A DNA stretch of 39,923 bases from Clostridiales bacterium. GTDB taxonomy: Bacteria; Bacillota; Clostridia; Christensenellales; CAG-314. Below, one piece after another: positions 16,839-24,228 of this stretch. Both the position numbers and the translations under genes were made by a program. The notes beneath the pieces were generated by a model, which had not been told where the DNA came from, searched no databases, and worked only from the letters and a program-made list of their open reading frames with translations. The stretch's first letter is position 1. Each line of letters begins with the position of its first letter. Where the stretch lies: the NCBI GenBank assembly GCA_022508325.1, contig JAFLVL010000007.1, positions 1-39,923 on the forward strand, in the 5' to 3' direction.

Positions 16839-17798
16839 ATGTCAAAGTTCTCGCAAGATTTAAAGAACGGTCATGAGCAAATCAAAAAGAAAATGCGCGC
16901 GATAGGTCCGGTGCGGCTCGCGATACTGATAATCGCGATTGTCGTAACCGTCCTGTCCTACGTTTTCTACGAATACTTCTTCGGTGCAAAGAGCGGTTGG
17001 TGCACTACGCCTGACACAGGCACACAGCTATTTGATGACTGTCTGACGCTCATACCCAAGCTAGTCAGTTGCATACAGTCTCTCACAATCCTCTACACAA
17101 TCGCAACTATCGTGGTAGTCATTCTGCGTAAAACCTTCACAAAAACGCAACGCGCAAGAACTGTAGCGGCGCTGATATGCAATCTTATCAACTGGATTAC
17201 TGCAATCATTGCCGTCATAATCGTTCTGTCTAACTTCGGCGTAGATACCACCGCGATTATCACAGGCGCGGGCGTGCTGACTCTGGTCGTAGGTCTAGGC
17301 ATGCAATCGCTTATTGCCGACATTGTGGCGGGGTTGTTCATCGTATTCGAGAACGAATTCAATGTCGGTGACATAATCACCATCGATGACTTCTACGGCG
17401 AGGTGGTTGCGATAGGAATCCGCACCACGAAAGTGAAATGTCTTGGCAATGTCAAAATCTTCAACAACAGCGAAATCAAGCGCGTGCTCAATCACACCAC
17501 CGACGAATCGCGCGTAAAAACACTCATTGACGTGGAGTACGGCGACAGGCTACCCGAAATTGAAAAGATAATCAAGGAACACGTCGGCGAACTGAAAATC
17601 GAAGGCGCAACAGATGCCGTAAGCTACGACGGAGTAGCCGAACTGGGCGCAAGCGGCGTGACATTGCAATTCACCTGTCACTGCAAAGAACAGGACTACT
17701 ATTCTGTCGATCGCGCATTGAAGGGCGCAGTTAAGAATATGTTTGACGAATACGGTATCGGAATACCCTTCCCACAAGTTGTGGTTCACAAAGACTAG
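16839..17798 (+). CDS. Small-conductance mechanosensitive channel, MscS family
   Basis: 319-residue membrane channel that opens under membrane tension and releases solutes on hypo-osmotic shock. Three to four N-terminal helices are visible (about 25-50, 75-97, 108-133), then the pore helix and beta domain in GAGVLTLVVGLGMQSLIAD (about 141-159) and FENEFNVGDIITIDD. The C-terminal cytosolic part is of alpha/beta type and shorter than in MscK-like proteins. It stands alone on the plus strand, with its own promoter and a terminator, between the ApbE fusion and the FMN-binding lipoprotein, which are on the other strand; a functional link to them is not evident. Confidence 0.93.
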   Translation: MSKFSQDLKNGHEQIKKKMRAIGPVRLAILIIAIVVTVLSYVFYEYFFGAKSGWCTTPDTGTQLFDDCLTLIPKLVSCIQSLTILYTIATIVVVILRKTFTKTQRARTVAALICNLINWITAIIAVIIVLSNFGVDTTAIITGAGVLTLVVGLGMQSLIADIVAGLFIVFENEFNVGDIITIDDFYGEVVAIGIRTTKVKCLGNVKIFNNSEIKRVLNHTTDESRVKTLIDVEYGDRLPEIEKIIKEHVGELKIEGATDAVSYDGVAELGASGVTLQFTCHCKEQDYYSVDRALKGAVKNMFDEYGIGIPFPQVVVHKD

Positions 17799-17871
17799 CC
17801 GACCAAACGCGCGTGACAAGCACGCGGTCGGACTAACAAGGAAGGATGCGACACGCATCCTTATCTATTTT
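17799..17871 (+). terminator. Terminator region after the MscS gene
   Basis: Two hairpins in a row. One begins right after the stop (CCGAC...CGCGTG / CACGCG...GTCGG, 17799-17831). The second is AAGGATGCG ACA CGCATCCTT (17842-17862), followed by a T-rich run, and looks like the true terminator. Confidence 0.8.
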
Positions 17872-17878
17872 GACTTTC

Positions 17879-17942
17879 GCTGGGGAGTCGCATACCCCAG
17901 CACCCCCGCAAGGAGAAAAGTTCGGTACACGCCCGAACTTTT
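17879..17942. other. Two perfect hairpins in the MscS-lipoprotein intergenic space
   Basis: GCTGGGG / CCCCAGC (17879-17901) and AAAAGTTCGG / CCGAACTTTT (17916-17942), with seven- to nine-base loops. Neither is needed as a terminator for the flanking convergent genes, which have their own. They may be another intergenic repeat type. The stretch 17872-18040 shows no gene. Confidence 0.5.
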
Positions 17943-18035
17943 CACATATTTTCGCTTTTTTCGTTCGCGTCCTTACTCCGTGTCCGCTCTCTCGCTCAAA
18001 TATGTCTTTTTATTTGCAATACATAGCGCATATAG

Positions 18036-18064
18036 AAAAAATCTCACTCAAATGAGTGAGATTT
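18036..18064 (-). terminator. Terminator after the FMN-binding lipoprotein gene
   Basis: ATCTCACTCA / TGAGTGAGAT perfect stem (18041-18062), followed on the minus strand by a run of T. Confidence 0.88.
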
Positions 18065-18091
18065 CTTTGTTCAATCGATATTGCGTATCAA

Positions 18092-18580
18092 TTATTTGCC
18101 GAGTTTTTCAAGAGCGTTTTGTACGGCGCGGATGATACGAACTGCAGATTGAGTAGCACCTGCAAGGTTTACGTCAGCGGGGCTAACGGATTGCGTGTAC
18201 TTCGCAAGATCCATAGCGGTTTCGTATGCCTTAACTTCTTCAACAGTCTTGCCTTCGAAAGCCTTTACAAGCCAATCAGCATAAGCAGCCTCAGTCTTTT
18301 CATAACCAAGTGCGTAATCAGCATCACCGGGTTTGCCCTTAGCCCAATCGTTTTCGGACTTAGTCGTACGAACCCAACCACCGGCTTCTTCGTCCGTGTA
18401 AAGTTTAACCTTGGTGATTACGCCATTCTTAACAGTTACGTCAACTTTTGCACCGTAGGTGTGACCATAGTTTTCATAACTATATTCACCTGTAACTGTT
18501 TCACTGCCGCCGCATGCTGCAAAAGCAACAATAGACAGAGCCATTACTACTACAAGAGCAATAACGATAAGTTTCTTCAT
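18092..18580 (-). CDS. FMN-binding domain lipoprotein
   Basis: 162-residue lipoprotein. The signal peptide ends FAAC with the lipid-carrying Cys at position 23. The body is one FMN_bind domain: KVDVTVKNGVITKVKLYTD (45-63) and the C-terminal DVNLAGATQSAVRII (136-150). The AGATQS stretch (140-145) fits the flavinylation motif [ST]-G-A-[ST]-x-[ST] except that the first residue is Ala; S145 would be the Ser that receives FMN from an ApbE transferase, which is encoded 1.5 kb away. Proteins of this type (PplA in Listeria) carry electrons outside the membrane. The ATG at 18580 has GGAG with good spacing; the longer frame to 18658 is not a signal peptide. Own promoter and terminator, so it is expressed alone. 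Confidence 0.88.
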   Translation of the reverse strand: MKKLIVIALVVVMALSIVAFAACGGSETVTGEYSYENYGHTYGAKVDVTVKNGVITKVKLYTDEEAGGWVRTTKSENDWAKGKPGDADYALGYEKTEAAYADWLVKAFEGKTVEEVKAYETAMDLAKYTQSVSPADVNLAGATQSAVRIIRAVQNALEKLGK

Positions 18581-18648
18581 GTTTCTTTTCTCCTTCAAAA
18601 AATATATTTTTTGTTTATTTCTCGGTTTGAACCGTAGAAATCCATTAC

Positions 18649-18677
18649 ATTGTATCATAATATTTTACAATAGCCAA
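18649..18677 (-). promoter_or_regulatory. Promoter of the FMN-binding lipoprotein gene
   Basis: On the minus strand TTGGCT (18672-18677) and TACAAT (18649-18654) are 17 bases apart, leaving a leader of about 60 bases before the ATG. Confidence 0.5.
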
Positions 18678-18772
18678 CTTTTTTAATACCATTGTCAAAT
18701 ATTTTTTTGTTGATTGTACAATAAATTTTATTTATAGTGTTATGCCAATCCCCTCACCAGCGTTCCGCGAGA

Positions 18773-18793
18773 GCTCCCCTTGCTAAAGGGAGC
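18773..18793. other. Intergenic hairpin of common Clostridia repeat type
   Basis: GCTCCC / GGGAGC stem within a CCCCTCACC...AGGGAGCCTT context. I recall similar short elements in intergenic spaces of gut Clostridia genomes; only one copy is in this window. Confidence 0.35.
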
Positions 18794-18836
18794 CTTATTT
18801 ATTCTTTCGCAAACAGTATGTGTTCTTCCAACATTA

Positions 18837-18865
18837 TTAGAGCCAACACATTATGCTGGCTCTAA
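18837..18865. other. Stem-loop spanning the proS stop codon
   Basis: TTAGAGCCA / TGGCTCTAA perfect stem; the proS stop (TAG, 18862-18864) lies inside the arm. No T-run follows on the minus strand, so intrinsic termination is uncertain; mRNA 3' end protection is another option. Confidence 0.5.
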
Positions 18866-20298
18866 TATGCGCGAGCTACAAGGGCTACGACAAGGTTGTC
18901 GCTCTTCTCTCCGCAGGTTGTGCAAACGTCCTGGAAAGGCTCTTCGTCAAGCATGACGCGAATGGTTGCTTGGAACTTCTCCTTAATCAACGCCTCGCAA
19001 GCAGGGTCTTGGTCCCACACAATCTTGGCGAAACACTTGTTGTCAAGCACCTTGCCCAGTTCTCGCATGTTGCGAGCCTTCTTGACGTGACTGTTGCGGA
19101 AGGCGAGCGATTTTTTGTACATATTGAGCTGAATTTTGTTGAGCAGCGCATTCGCCTTAGTTGCAATTTTATCCAGAGGCAAGGTGAACTTCTCGCAGGT
19201 ATCTCTACGCGAGCAGGTGGCTACACCGTTCTCGATGTCGCGAGGACCGACCTCTATTCTTAAAGGTACGCCCTTCATCTCCCATTCGTTGAACTTCCAA
19301 CCGGGGGATTGGTCGCGAGTGTCGAGCTCTACGCGGAGTCCTTTTTTCTTCAGGGCTTCTGCCACTTCGGTTGCTTTTTCGACAACGCCCTCTTTGTGCG
19401 CGGCAACGGGAATGACCACCACTTGAATGGGGGCAATTCTGGGTGGAAGCACCAGTCCGCGTTGGTCGCCGTGCGCCATAATGATAGCGCCGATTAGGCG
19501 AGTAGAAACGCCCCAACTGGACTGCCAGACGTACTTATGCGTGCTGTCCTTGTCGAGGAACTGAATATCGTAGGCTTTGCTGAACTTCTGACCGAAGTGA
19601 TGTGTAGTGCCTGCCTGTAAGGACTTACCGTCCAACATCATAGCTTCCATGCCGAAGGTAGCCTCTGCGCCTGCGAACTTCTCCTTCTCGCTCTTCTGAC
19701 CAATGAAGGTAGGCATTGCCAGTACGTCTCTTGCGAAGTCGTGGTAAAGCTGCAACATATCGAGAGTTTCAGCCATGCTTTCTTCGCGAGTGGCGTGGAT
19801 TGTGTGACCCTCTTGCCACAGAAATTCCGACGTGCGAAGGAACGGACGAGTGGTCTTCTCCCAACGGACGACGTTTGCCCATTGGTTGAGCTTCAAGGGC
19901 AGGTCGCGGTAGGAATTAATCCACTTGGAGTACATACTGCAAATAATGGTCTCACTTGTGGGGCGAATAACTATGGGTTCGGCAAGCTTCTCACCGCCGG
20001 CAACGTCCACGACCGCCACTTCGGGCGCAAAACCCTCCACGTGCTCTGCCTCTTTGTTCAACAGGCTCATAGGAATGAGCATGGGAAAATATGCGTTTAC
20101 ATGACCTGTCGCCTTGAAACGTGCGTCAAGCTCCTTTTGAATGTTTTCCCAAATAGCGTAGCCGTAGGGACGAATAACCATCGTACCCTTGACAGGGCCG
20201 TAGTCGACGAGCTGAGTTTTCAGCACGACGTCGGTGTACCATTGGGGAAAATCGGTGTTAATGTCGGCAATTTCTCTTACGAACTGTTTGTCTGCCAT
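18862..20298 (-). CDS. proS: Prolyl-tRNA synthetase, archaeal/eukaryotic type
   Basis: 478-residue class II aminoacyl-tRNA synthetase that charges tRNA-Pro. It is the short form without an editing insertion. Motif 2 region RWEKTTRPFLRTSEFLWQEGHT lies around 144-165 (shown by RWEKTTRPFLR and SEFLWQEGHT), and motif 3 by GVSTRLIGAII and HGDQRGLVLPPRIAP. The anticodon-binding domain follows, then the C-terminal zinc-binding-like domain specific to this type, with Cys residues in CTTCGE. ProRS of this type is common in Clostridia. AAGGAG lies seven bases before the ATG. It is separated from the upstream ECF gene by a terminator. Confidence 0.97.
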   Translation of the reverse strand: MADKQFVREIADINTDFPQWYTDVVLKTQLVDYGPVKGTMVIRPYGYAIWENIQKELDARFKATGHVNAYFPMLIPMSLLNKEAEHVEGFAPEVAVVDVAGGEKLAEPIVIRPTSETIICSMYSKWINSYRDLPLKLNQWANVVRWEKTTRPFLRTSEFLWQEGHTIHATREESMAETLDMLQLYHDFARDVLAMPTFIGQKSEKEKFAGAEATFGMEAMMLDGKSLQAGTTHHFGQKFSKAYDIQFLDKDSTHKYVWQSSWGVSTRLIGAIIMAHGDQRGLVLPPRIAPIQVVVIPVAAHKEGVVEKATEVAEALKKKGLRVELDTRDQSPGWKFNEWEMKGVPLRIEVGPRDIENGVATCSRRDTCEKFTLPLDKIATKANALLNKIQLNMYKKSLAFRNSHVKKARNMRELGKVLDNKCFAKIVWDQDPACEALIKEKFQATIRVMLDEEPFQDVCTTCGEKSDNLVVALVARAY

Positions 20299-20319
20299 AA
20301 TATTGCTCCTTGTTTTGTG

Positions 20320-20352
20320 AAAAAACGCAGATTAAATATGTTTAATCTGCGT
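20320..20352 (-). terminator. Terminator after the ECF S-component gene
   Basis: CGCAGATTAAA TATG TTTAATCTGCG, a perfect 11-base stem (20326-20351), followed on the minus strand by six T. It lies between the ECF gene and proS. Confidence 0.92.
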
Positions 20353-20364
20353 AAACAGTATAAT

Positions 20365-21000
20365 TCAAGTATATTTATTTGTCAAAGAATTTAACTCGTT
20401 TGTTAGCTCGTCTTGCGGCAGAATACGTAATTTCGCCTTGTAGTTCAAGCGTTCGAGGGGTAGAAATGCCACCGCAAATAGCACGAAATTACAAACTACG
20501 TGCGTGACGAAGAAGGGAACGCCTGTCGCATACAGCGCGGCAAAGCGTTTGAACAGGTCGTCGAAGTCAATGAAGAACCCTCTGCCCGTAAAACCGACGA
20601 CCGTATCAACCGCCGTCGTCAACACGCCGAAAAATGCCGTCAAAAGGGTTGCCAAAAGGGTAGCAAGCGCCAATTCAAGCCACTTTTTGCGCAAATTTGC
20701 CTTGCTGAGCGCCCAAAAGCAGATAGCTACGAGGTTCCAATAGATAAAATAGGAAATTAACCAAGTATTCACGCCCCAAATCGCCATGTCAACCGCGATA
20801 AATACGTTTACTGCCGGCAAAACGACGGCAAGTCCCCATGAGAATGCGCAAATTGCCGTAAAAACCGTCACTACCTCGATATTGGGCAGAGCCGCCAGCG
20901 CCTCTTTGCCACCGACGAGCAATGCGGCGTACATTGCCGATACTGCTACCAGCGCGGCGTTACGTTTTTTAGTTGTTTTATTAGTAGCTTGAGAGTTCAA
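20365..21000 (-). CDS. ECF transporter S component
   Basis: 211-residue membrane protein with about six helices. The start of the conserved part, AALLVGGKEALAALPNIEVVT (about 25-45), is typical of substrate-binding S components of energy-coupling factor vitamin importers; EALAALPNIEVV and FTAICAFSWG are the clearest stretches. The ECF ATPase and T subunits are not in the window, as is normal for group II systems that share one module. The reading from a TTG at 21000 overlaps the upstream DUF4430 lipoprotein gene by 20 bases and has no ribosome site; a later ATG at residue 23 is possible but would cut the first helix. The pairing with a DUF4430 lipoprotein points to a cobalamin-like or other cofactor substrate, as inference. 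Confidence 0.85.
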   Translation of the reverse strand: MNSQATNKTTKKRNAALVAVSAMYAALLVGGKEALAALPNIEVVTVFTAICAFSWGLAVVLPAVNVFIAVDMAIWGVNTWLISYFIYWNLVAICFWALSKANLRKKWLELALATLLATLLTAFFGVLTTAVDTVVGFTGRGFFIDFDDLFKRFAALYATGVPFFVTHVVCNFVLFAVAFLPLERLNYKAKLRILPQDELTNELNSLTNKYT

Positions 21001-21487
21001 AGTAAATTACGTCGCCAAAGCGAACATGCATGATAGACACTCCAACCGATGCGGATTTGAGCGTGATATCGCCCGCCTCGATGGTTGAAACGCCCGCCCA
21101 AGTTCCTTGGTAGTCAGGGTTACTCGTGAATACTTCTACGTATTCGTTTTTGCTTGTGTCGGGAGTTATGCCGCCAATGGCGTTGATAAACCTGCCGTAT
21201 TCGCTCAACGACCAATCAATGTAAAGCTCTTTATTGTTTTGGAGATAGGTGAGCAGTACTGAGCATAAAGACGAGCTTGTCGCATCCATATCTTCAACTA
21301 AATCTACAACATAGACAGCGTAATCGCCTTCACCGTTTTGAATGATGACGGCAACCTCGTGTTCGCCAAGTTCGGGAATAACGTCTGAAAGCGTCTTAGG
21401 TTGCGGCTTATCGTCGCAGGACGCCAACACGCAAAGCATAAGCGCAACGAGCAAAATGCAAATCAGAGTTTTATTGAAACGTTTCAT
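20981..21487 (-). CDS. DUF4430-like lipoprotein next to an ECF S component
   Basis: 168-residue lipoprotein: signal peptide with lipobox LASC (Cys24), then a small domain. The arrangement SLCSVLLTYLQNNKEL, GRFINAIGGITPD, a Trp-containing segment TWAGV, and the final GDVIYFELSSY resembles DUF4430, a domain related to the C-terminal part of transcobalamin and intrinsic factor. In Clostridia such lipoproteins accompany ECF S components and may capture substrate outside the cell. AAGGAG precedes the ATG at 21487. The next gene starts within its last 20 bases, so both are one operon. Confidence 0.75.
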   Translation of the reverse strand: MKRFNKTLICILLVALMLCVLASCDDKPQPKTLSDVIPELGEHEVAVIIQNGEGDYAVYVVDLVEDMDATSSSLCSVLLTYLQNNKELYIDWSLSEYGRFINAIGGITPDTSKNEYVEVFTSNPDYQGTWAGVSTIEAGDITLKSASVGVSIMHVRFGDVIYFELSSY

Positions 21488-21522
21488 TGTTGTTCTCCTT
21501 AGTCGGTACTAACAAATTTAAA

Positions 21523-21546
21523 AGCCCCTGCAATGTCGCAAGGGCT
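21523..21546 (-). terminator. Terminator after the large lipoprotein gene
   Basis: AGCCCTTGC / GCAGGGGCT stem (one mismatch), followed on the minus strand by TTTAAATTT. It separates the 21566-22999 gene from the DUF4430-ECF pair. Confidence 0.75.
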
Positions 21547-21565
21547 AGGTAAATTTTAATAAATA

Positions 21566-22999
21566 TTAGTCCTCATCGACAACAGTCTTTGTGAACGTGC
21601 TGGAGTTCTCGTCTGTCTTCTTCTCCACGTTGAACTCGGCAACGGTAACAGCGCCCGAGCTGAAGGAGAACACGTAGACGTGTCCGTCCACTACAAGTCT
21701 GTCAGGCAATGCCCAGTTGTAGGTTGTCGAGATGGTCGAGACTGCGTAAGCATCTCCCAATTCCTCTGCGTCAAAGTCTTTGAGGTTCTTGACGTACATT
21801 ACGCCGTCGGCAGAATAATAAAGCTCGTCGCCGACAATCTTCCAAACTTCGATAGACGCCTCGTTAAAGCCAGGCAGAAGCAAACAAGTTAGATCGCCCT
21901 CTTTGTTCTCGACGATGTACAGTCCATAGAAACCAGTTTCCGTCGGTTTTACGATGACTGTCTTGCCGTTCTTCCAAGCGTAGGTGGTGAGGCTGGCGGT
22001 ATTGAGAGCAATCTCTTCGCTATAAGTGTCGCCATTGGTGTCGATATAATACAGCACTACGCCGTCAAGGTCGGAGTTGAGAGAATCTGCCTTGGTGTAA
22101 TAGACGAAACCTCCATTGACGGAAGAAATAGTATAGGAAACAGTACTTTCTTCTTCATCGTCTTTTGCGGAGTTGTCTACGATGACTGTCTTGTCGCTGT
22201 CGCCAAGAGCGAGCTTGCAGATAGAGCCGTCGCCGTCAAGGAAGAACAGGCAGTTGGCGGCTTCGTCGAATTTAACGTCGGATACAGTCTCGTCATCGCC
22301 TGTTATCTCGTTGGATACGCTCTTCTCGTCGTTGGCTAATTCAAGCGTGTACAGTTTGCTATTCAAAATGTAGGTCGCCACCACTTTGTCGCCCTTTGTA
22401 TACAGCCAAACCTGCGCGCTGTTGTCGGTGAACGTAAAGTGGCGTTGTGGGTCACTGCCGTCAAGCTTGAAGCTCATCAATACCGATTGACTGGTCTGAG
22501 AAGCGCCGCCTGCCGTCAACTTGTCGTTGGGGGTGAGAATGTAAAGGCGGTCATTGAAGATATAAATGCCGTTGATTGACGCCGTCGTGGTGTTATTCGA
22601 ATAGTAAATCTTGGGTACTACTATATCCGTCTTTTCGCTGACTGCCTTGGCAATAGCTTTGGACTTTTCGGTGCTCGACAAGTCGTCTTTTTCGTTAATT
22701 GCAAGAATGTCGGCAATATCAGCCGCCTTGATGCGCACTACCGAGCCAACTCTGGGCGCGTCGTTGGTGTCAACGTAGGTATTCTCCGCGCTGGCACTGG
22801 ACGCATAGCCGTTAATGTAATAGATCCATTCTCCATACTGAACCGCGATACCGCCGTTGCTGTATACATTGCCACCGGTGGGAGCTGTAAAATTAGGTTT
22901 GAAAGCATTGCCGTCGCAAGCCGAAAGAAATACGGCTACGCACATAAGCGCCGCAACGAACAAAATAAGTGATTTTTTCACTGTCGTGTGTCTGTTCAT
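21566..22999 (-). CDS. Large lipoprotein, probable beta-propeller
   Basis: 477-residue predicted lipoprotein. The signal peptide has a lipobox FLSAC with Cys28. The rest shows repeated short units such as WIYYINGYA, INGIYIFNDRLYILT, KVVATYILNSKLYTLE, NCLFFLDGDGSICKLAL, GGFVYYTK and DELYYSADGVMYVK, which is the look of a DUF5050-like or related beta-propeller. No enzymatic residues are recognised. Such proteins are frequent on the surface of gut Clostridia and their ligands are unknown. AAGGAG lies before the ATG. Expression is probably monocistronic, with its own promoter and terminator. Confidence 0.8.
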   Translation of the reverse strand: MNRHTTVKKSLILFVAALMCVAVFLSACDGNAFKPNFTAPTGGNVYSNGGIAVQYGEWIYYINGYASSASAENTYVDTNDAPRVGSVVRIKAADIADILAINEKDDLSSTEKSKAIAKAVSEKTDIVVPKIYYSNNTTTASINGIYIFNDRLYILTPNDKLTAGGASQTSQSVLMSFKLDGSDPQRHFTFTDNSAQVWLYTKGDKVVATYILNSKLYTLELANDEKSVSNEITGDDETVSDVKFDEAANCLFFLDGDGSICKLALGDSDKTVIVDNSAKDDEEESTVSYTISSVNGGFVYYTKADSLNSDLDGVVLYYIDTNGDTYSEEIALNTASLTTYAWKNGKTVIVKPTETGFYGLYIVENKEGDLTCLLLPGFNEASIEVWKIVGDELYYSADGVMYVKNLKDFDAEELGDAYAVSTISTTYNWALPDRLVVDGHVYVFSFSSGAVTVAEFNVEKKTDENSSTFTKTVVDED

Positions 23000-23039
23000 T
23001 AGAAACTACTCCTTACGTAGGGTACTACATACGGATTTT

Positions 23040-23068
23040 ATTATATATTATATCTTTCAAAAAAGCAA
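23040..23068 (-). promoter_or_regulatory. Promoter of the large lipoprotein gene
   Basis: On the minus strand TTGCTT (23063-23068), 17 bases, TATAAT (23040-23045). Confidence 0.6.
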
Positions 23069-23094
23069 CAAAATTTGAGTATTTTTCCGACCAC

Positions 23095-23163
23095 ACGAGC
23101 CTCGAGTATTCGGATTTGTGCCTAGTGCTACGCAATGTCACAAATCCGAACACCCTCGGCTAC
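23095..23163. repeat. Dispersed palindromic repeat, inverted full copy (copy C)
   Basis: Reads in the opposite orientation to copies A, B and D: right-end-like GAGCCTCGAGTATTCG at the left, CGAACACCCTCGGC at the right. The inner stem GATTTGTG / CACAAATC is perfect and differs wholly from the stems of the other copies. The loop is similar to the others. A further right-end fragment, AACACCCTCGCC, is at 23204-23215. Apart from these and a promoter, the gap 23000-23273 shows nothing. Confidence 0.75.
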
Positions 23164-23273
23164 ATAGGAGACCACCTCCAAGACAATTAAATTATTAACC
23201 AAACACCCTCGCCGCCATAAGAGAGTACTCTAATCAAGTCGAACATGAGAGTTGCCTGTGCTCGCTTGGTCGG

Positions 23274-24134
23274 TTACAATAATTCGTTTAGCGCAGATAT
23301 CTGCCCTGTCGTCGCGTCCTGAAACAGCATCCAAAATGATACGGGGGAATCCTCGACATATACGAAGTCTTTGTCGCTGAAGCCCTCCTTTTCTGCCGGC
23401 AAGCCGTAGCAAATATACTTGATTTGCCCCTTTTTCTCCAACACGCCCAAGACAAAATATTTGTCCGACGAGGGGAAGTCTATACGCACGAAAAAGGAGC
23501 CTTTGTATTTGCGAATGAGCGGATAGTATGGCGGAAATTGCGTGAAAACCTTGCCAATCTCCGCCTTTACGCTCTCGTAGTACTCTGCCCCGCCGCCTGT
23601 AGCGTAGTAGCGCTCAAAGGCGTCGCTGTACTCCGACACGCTCTTATAGCGCGAATCGGCATTAATCTTGAGCTTATTGACGTCCAGTCCGTCGTAGTAG
23701 TCGGCAGTAGACGCCACAAACTTCTCGTAGGGAGTGGCTTTGTCGCTCTCGACGCTGCCCGCGTCACGCAGAAGAAATTCCATTTGCCTGTTCAGACTGT
23801 CACAAGCGTTATCGCCCAAGTAAGCGCGCGCCGCCTCGTAGCACTTGTCTTCACGCTTGATAAGTAAGGCGCTTACGATGTCTAAGTCCTGTTGGGGTAG
23901 CGCAAAAGTGCAATTATTGAGGGTAGAAAGCTGCCTTGCAAAGCACACGCGGTTGAAGCTCAACGCAACCCACCACTCTCCGAAGTTCACCAAATCGGCA
24001 TTGGTGACAAATACAGTGACATCGGTGGTATCCTTTGAGTTATTGATGAGCTTAATGAGACCGCACAGCTCCTTGCCGCGCTCGGCGAAACGCTTGCTAC
24101 TTTGTTGCAAAATGAGAACACGCTTAGAGTACAT
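23274..24134 (-). CDS. Conserved hypothetical protein
   Basis: 286 residues, no signal peptide and no membrane helix, so cytosolic. The N-terminal part (about 1-85) looks like a beta-rich domain: LCGLIKLINN, DVTVFVTNADLV. The middle is helical and acidic. The C-terminal part has IKYICYGLP and FWMLFQDATTGQIS; I recall the same two motifs in an uncharacterised Clostridia family but cannot name a Pfam entry. The ATG at 24134 is preceded by CGGAG with eight-base spacing and is preferred to an upstream frame start at 24155. No function is proposed. Convergent or divergent partners are absent; both neighbours run the same way. Confidence 0.75.
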   Translation of the reverse strand: MYSKRVLILQQSSKRFAERGKELCGLIKLINNSKDTTDVTVFVTNADLVNFGEWWVALSFNRVCFARQLSTLNNCTFALPQQDLDIVSALLIKREDKCYEAARAYLGDNACDSLNRQMEFLLRDAGSVESDKATPYEKFVASTADYYDGLDVNKLKINADSRYKSVSEYSDAFERYYATGGGAEYYESVKAEIGKVFTQFPPYYPLIRKYKGSFFVRIDFPSSDKYFVLGVLEKKGQIKYICYGLPAEKEGFSDKDFVYVEDSPVSFWMLFQDATTGQISALNELL

Positions 24135-24228
24135 AAGAAATCTCCGTTTTTGCAAAATTGTAGCACGCGCCTAAGCGCATATAACTATATAAAATGGCGA
24201 ATTTTGGTAAAAAAAGAAAAAGTGTATT

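Noticed and set aside
18056..18637. Plus-strand frame of 193 codons
   Set aside because: Antisense to the FMN-binding lipoprotein, which has a signal peptide, domain motifs and a ribosome site.
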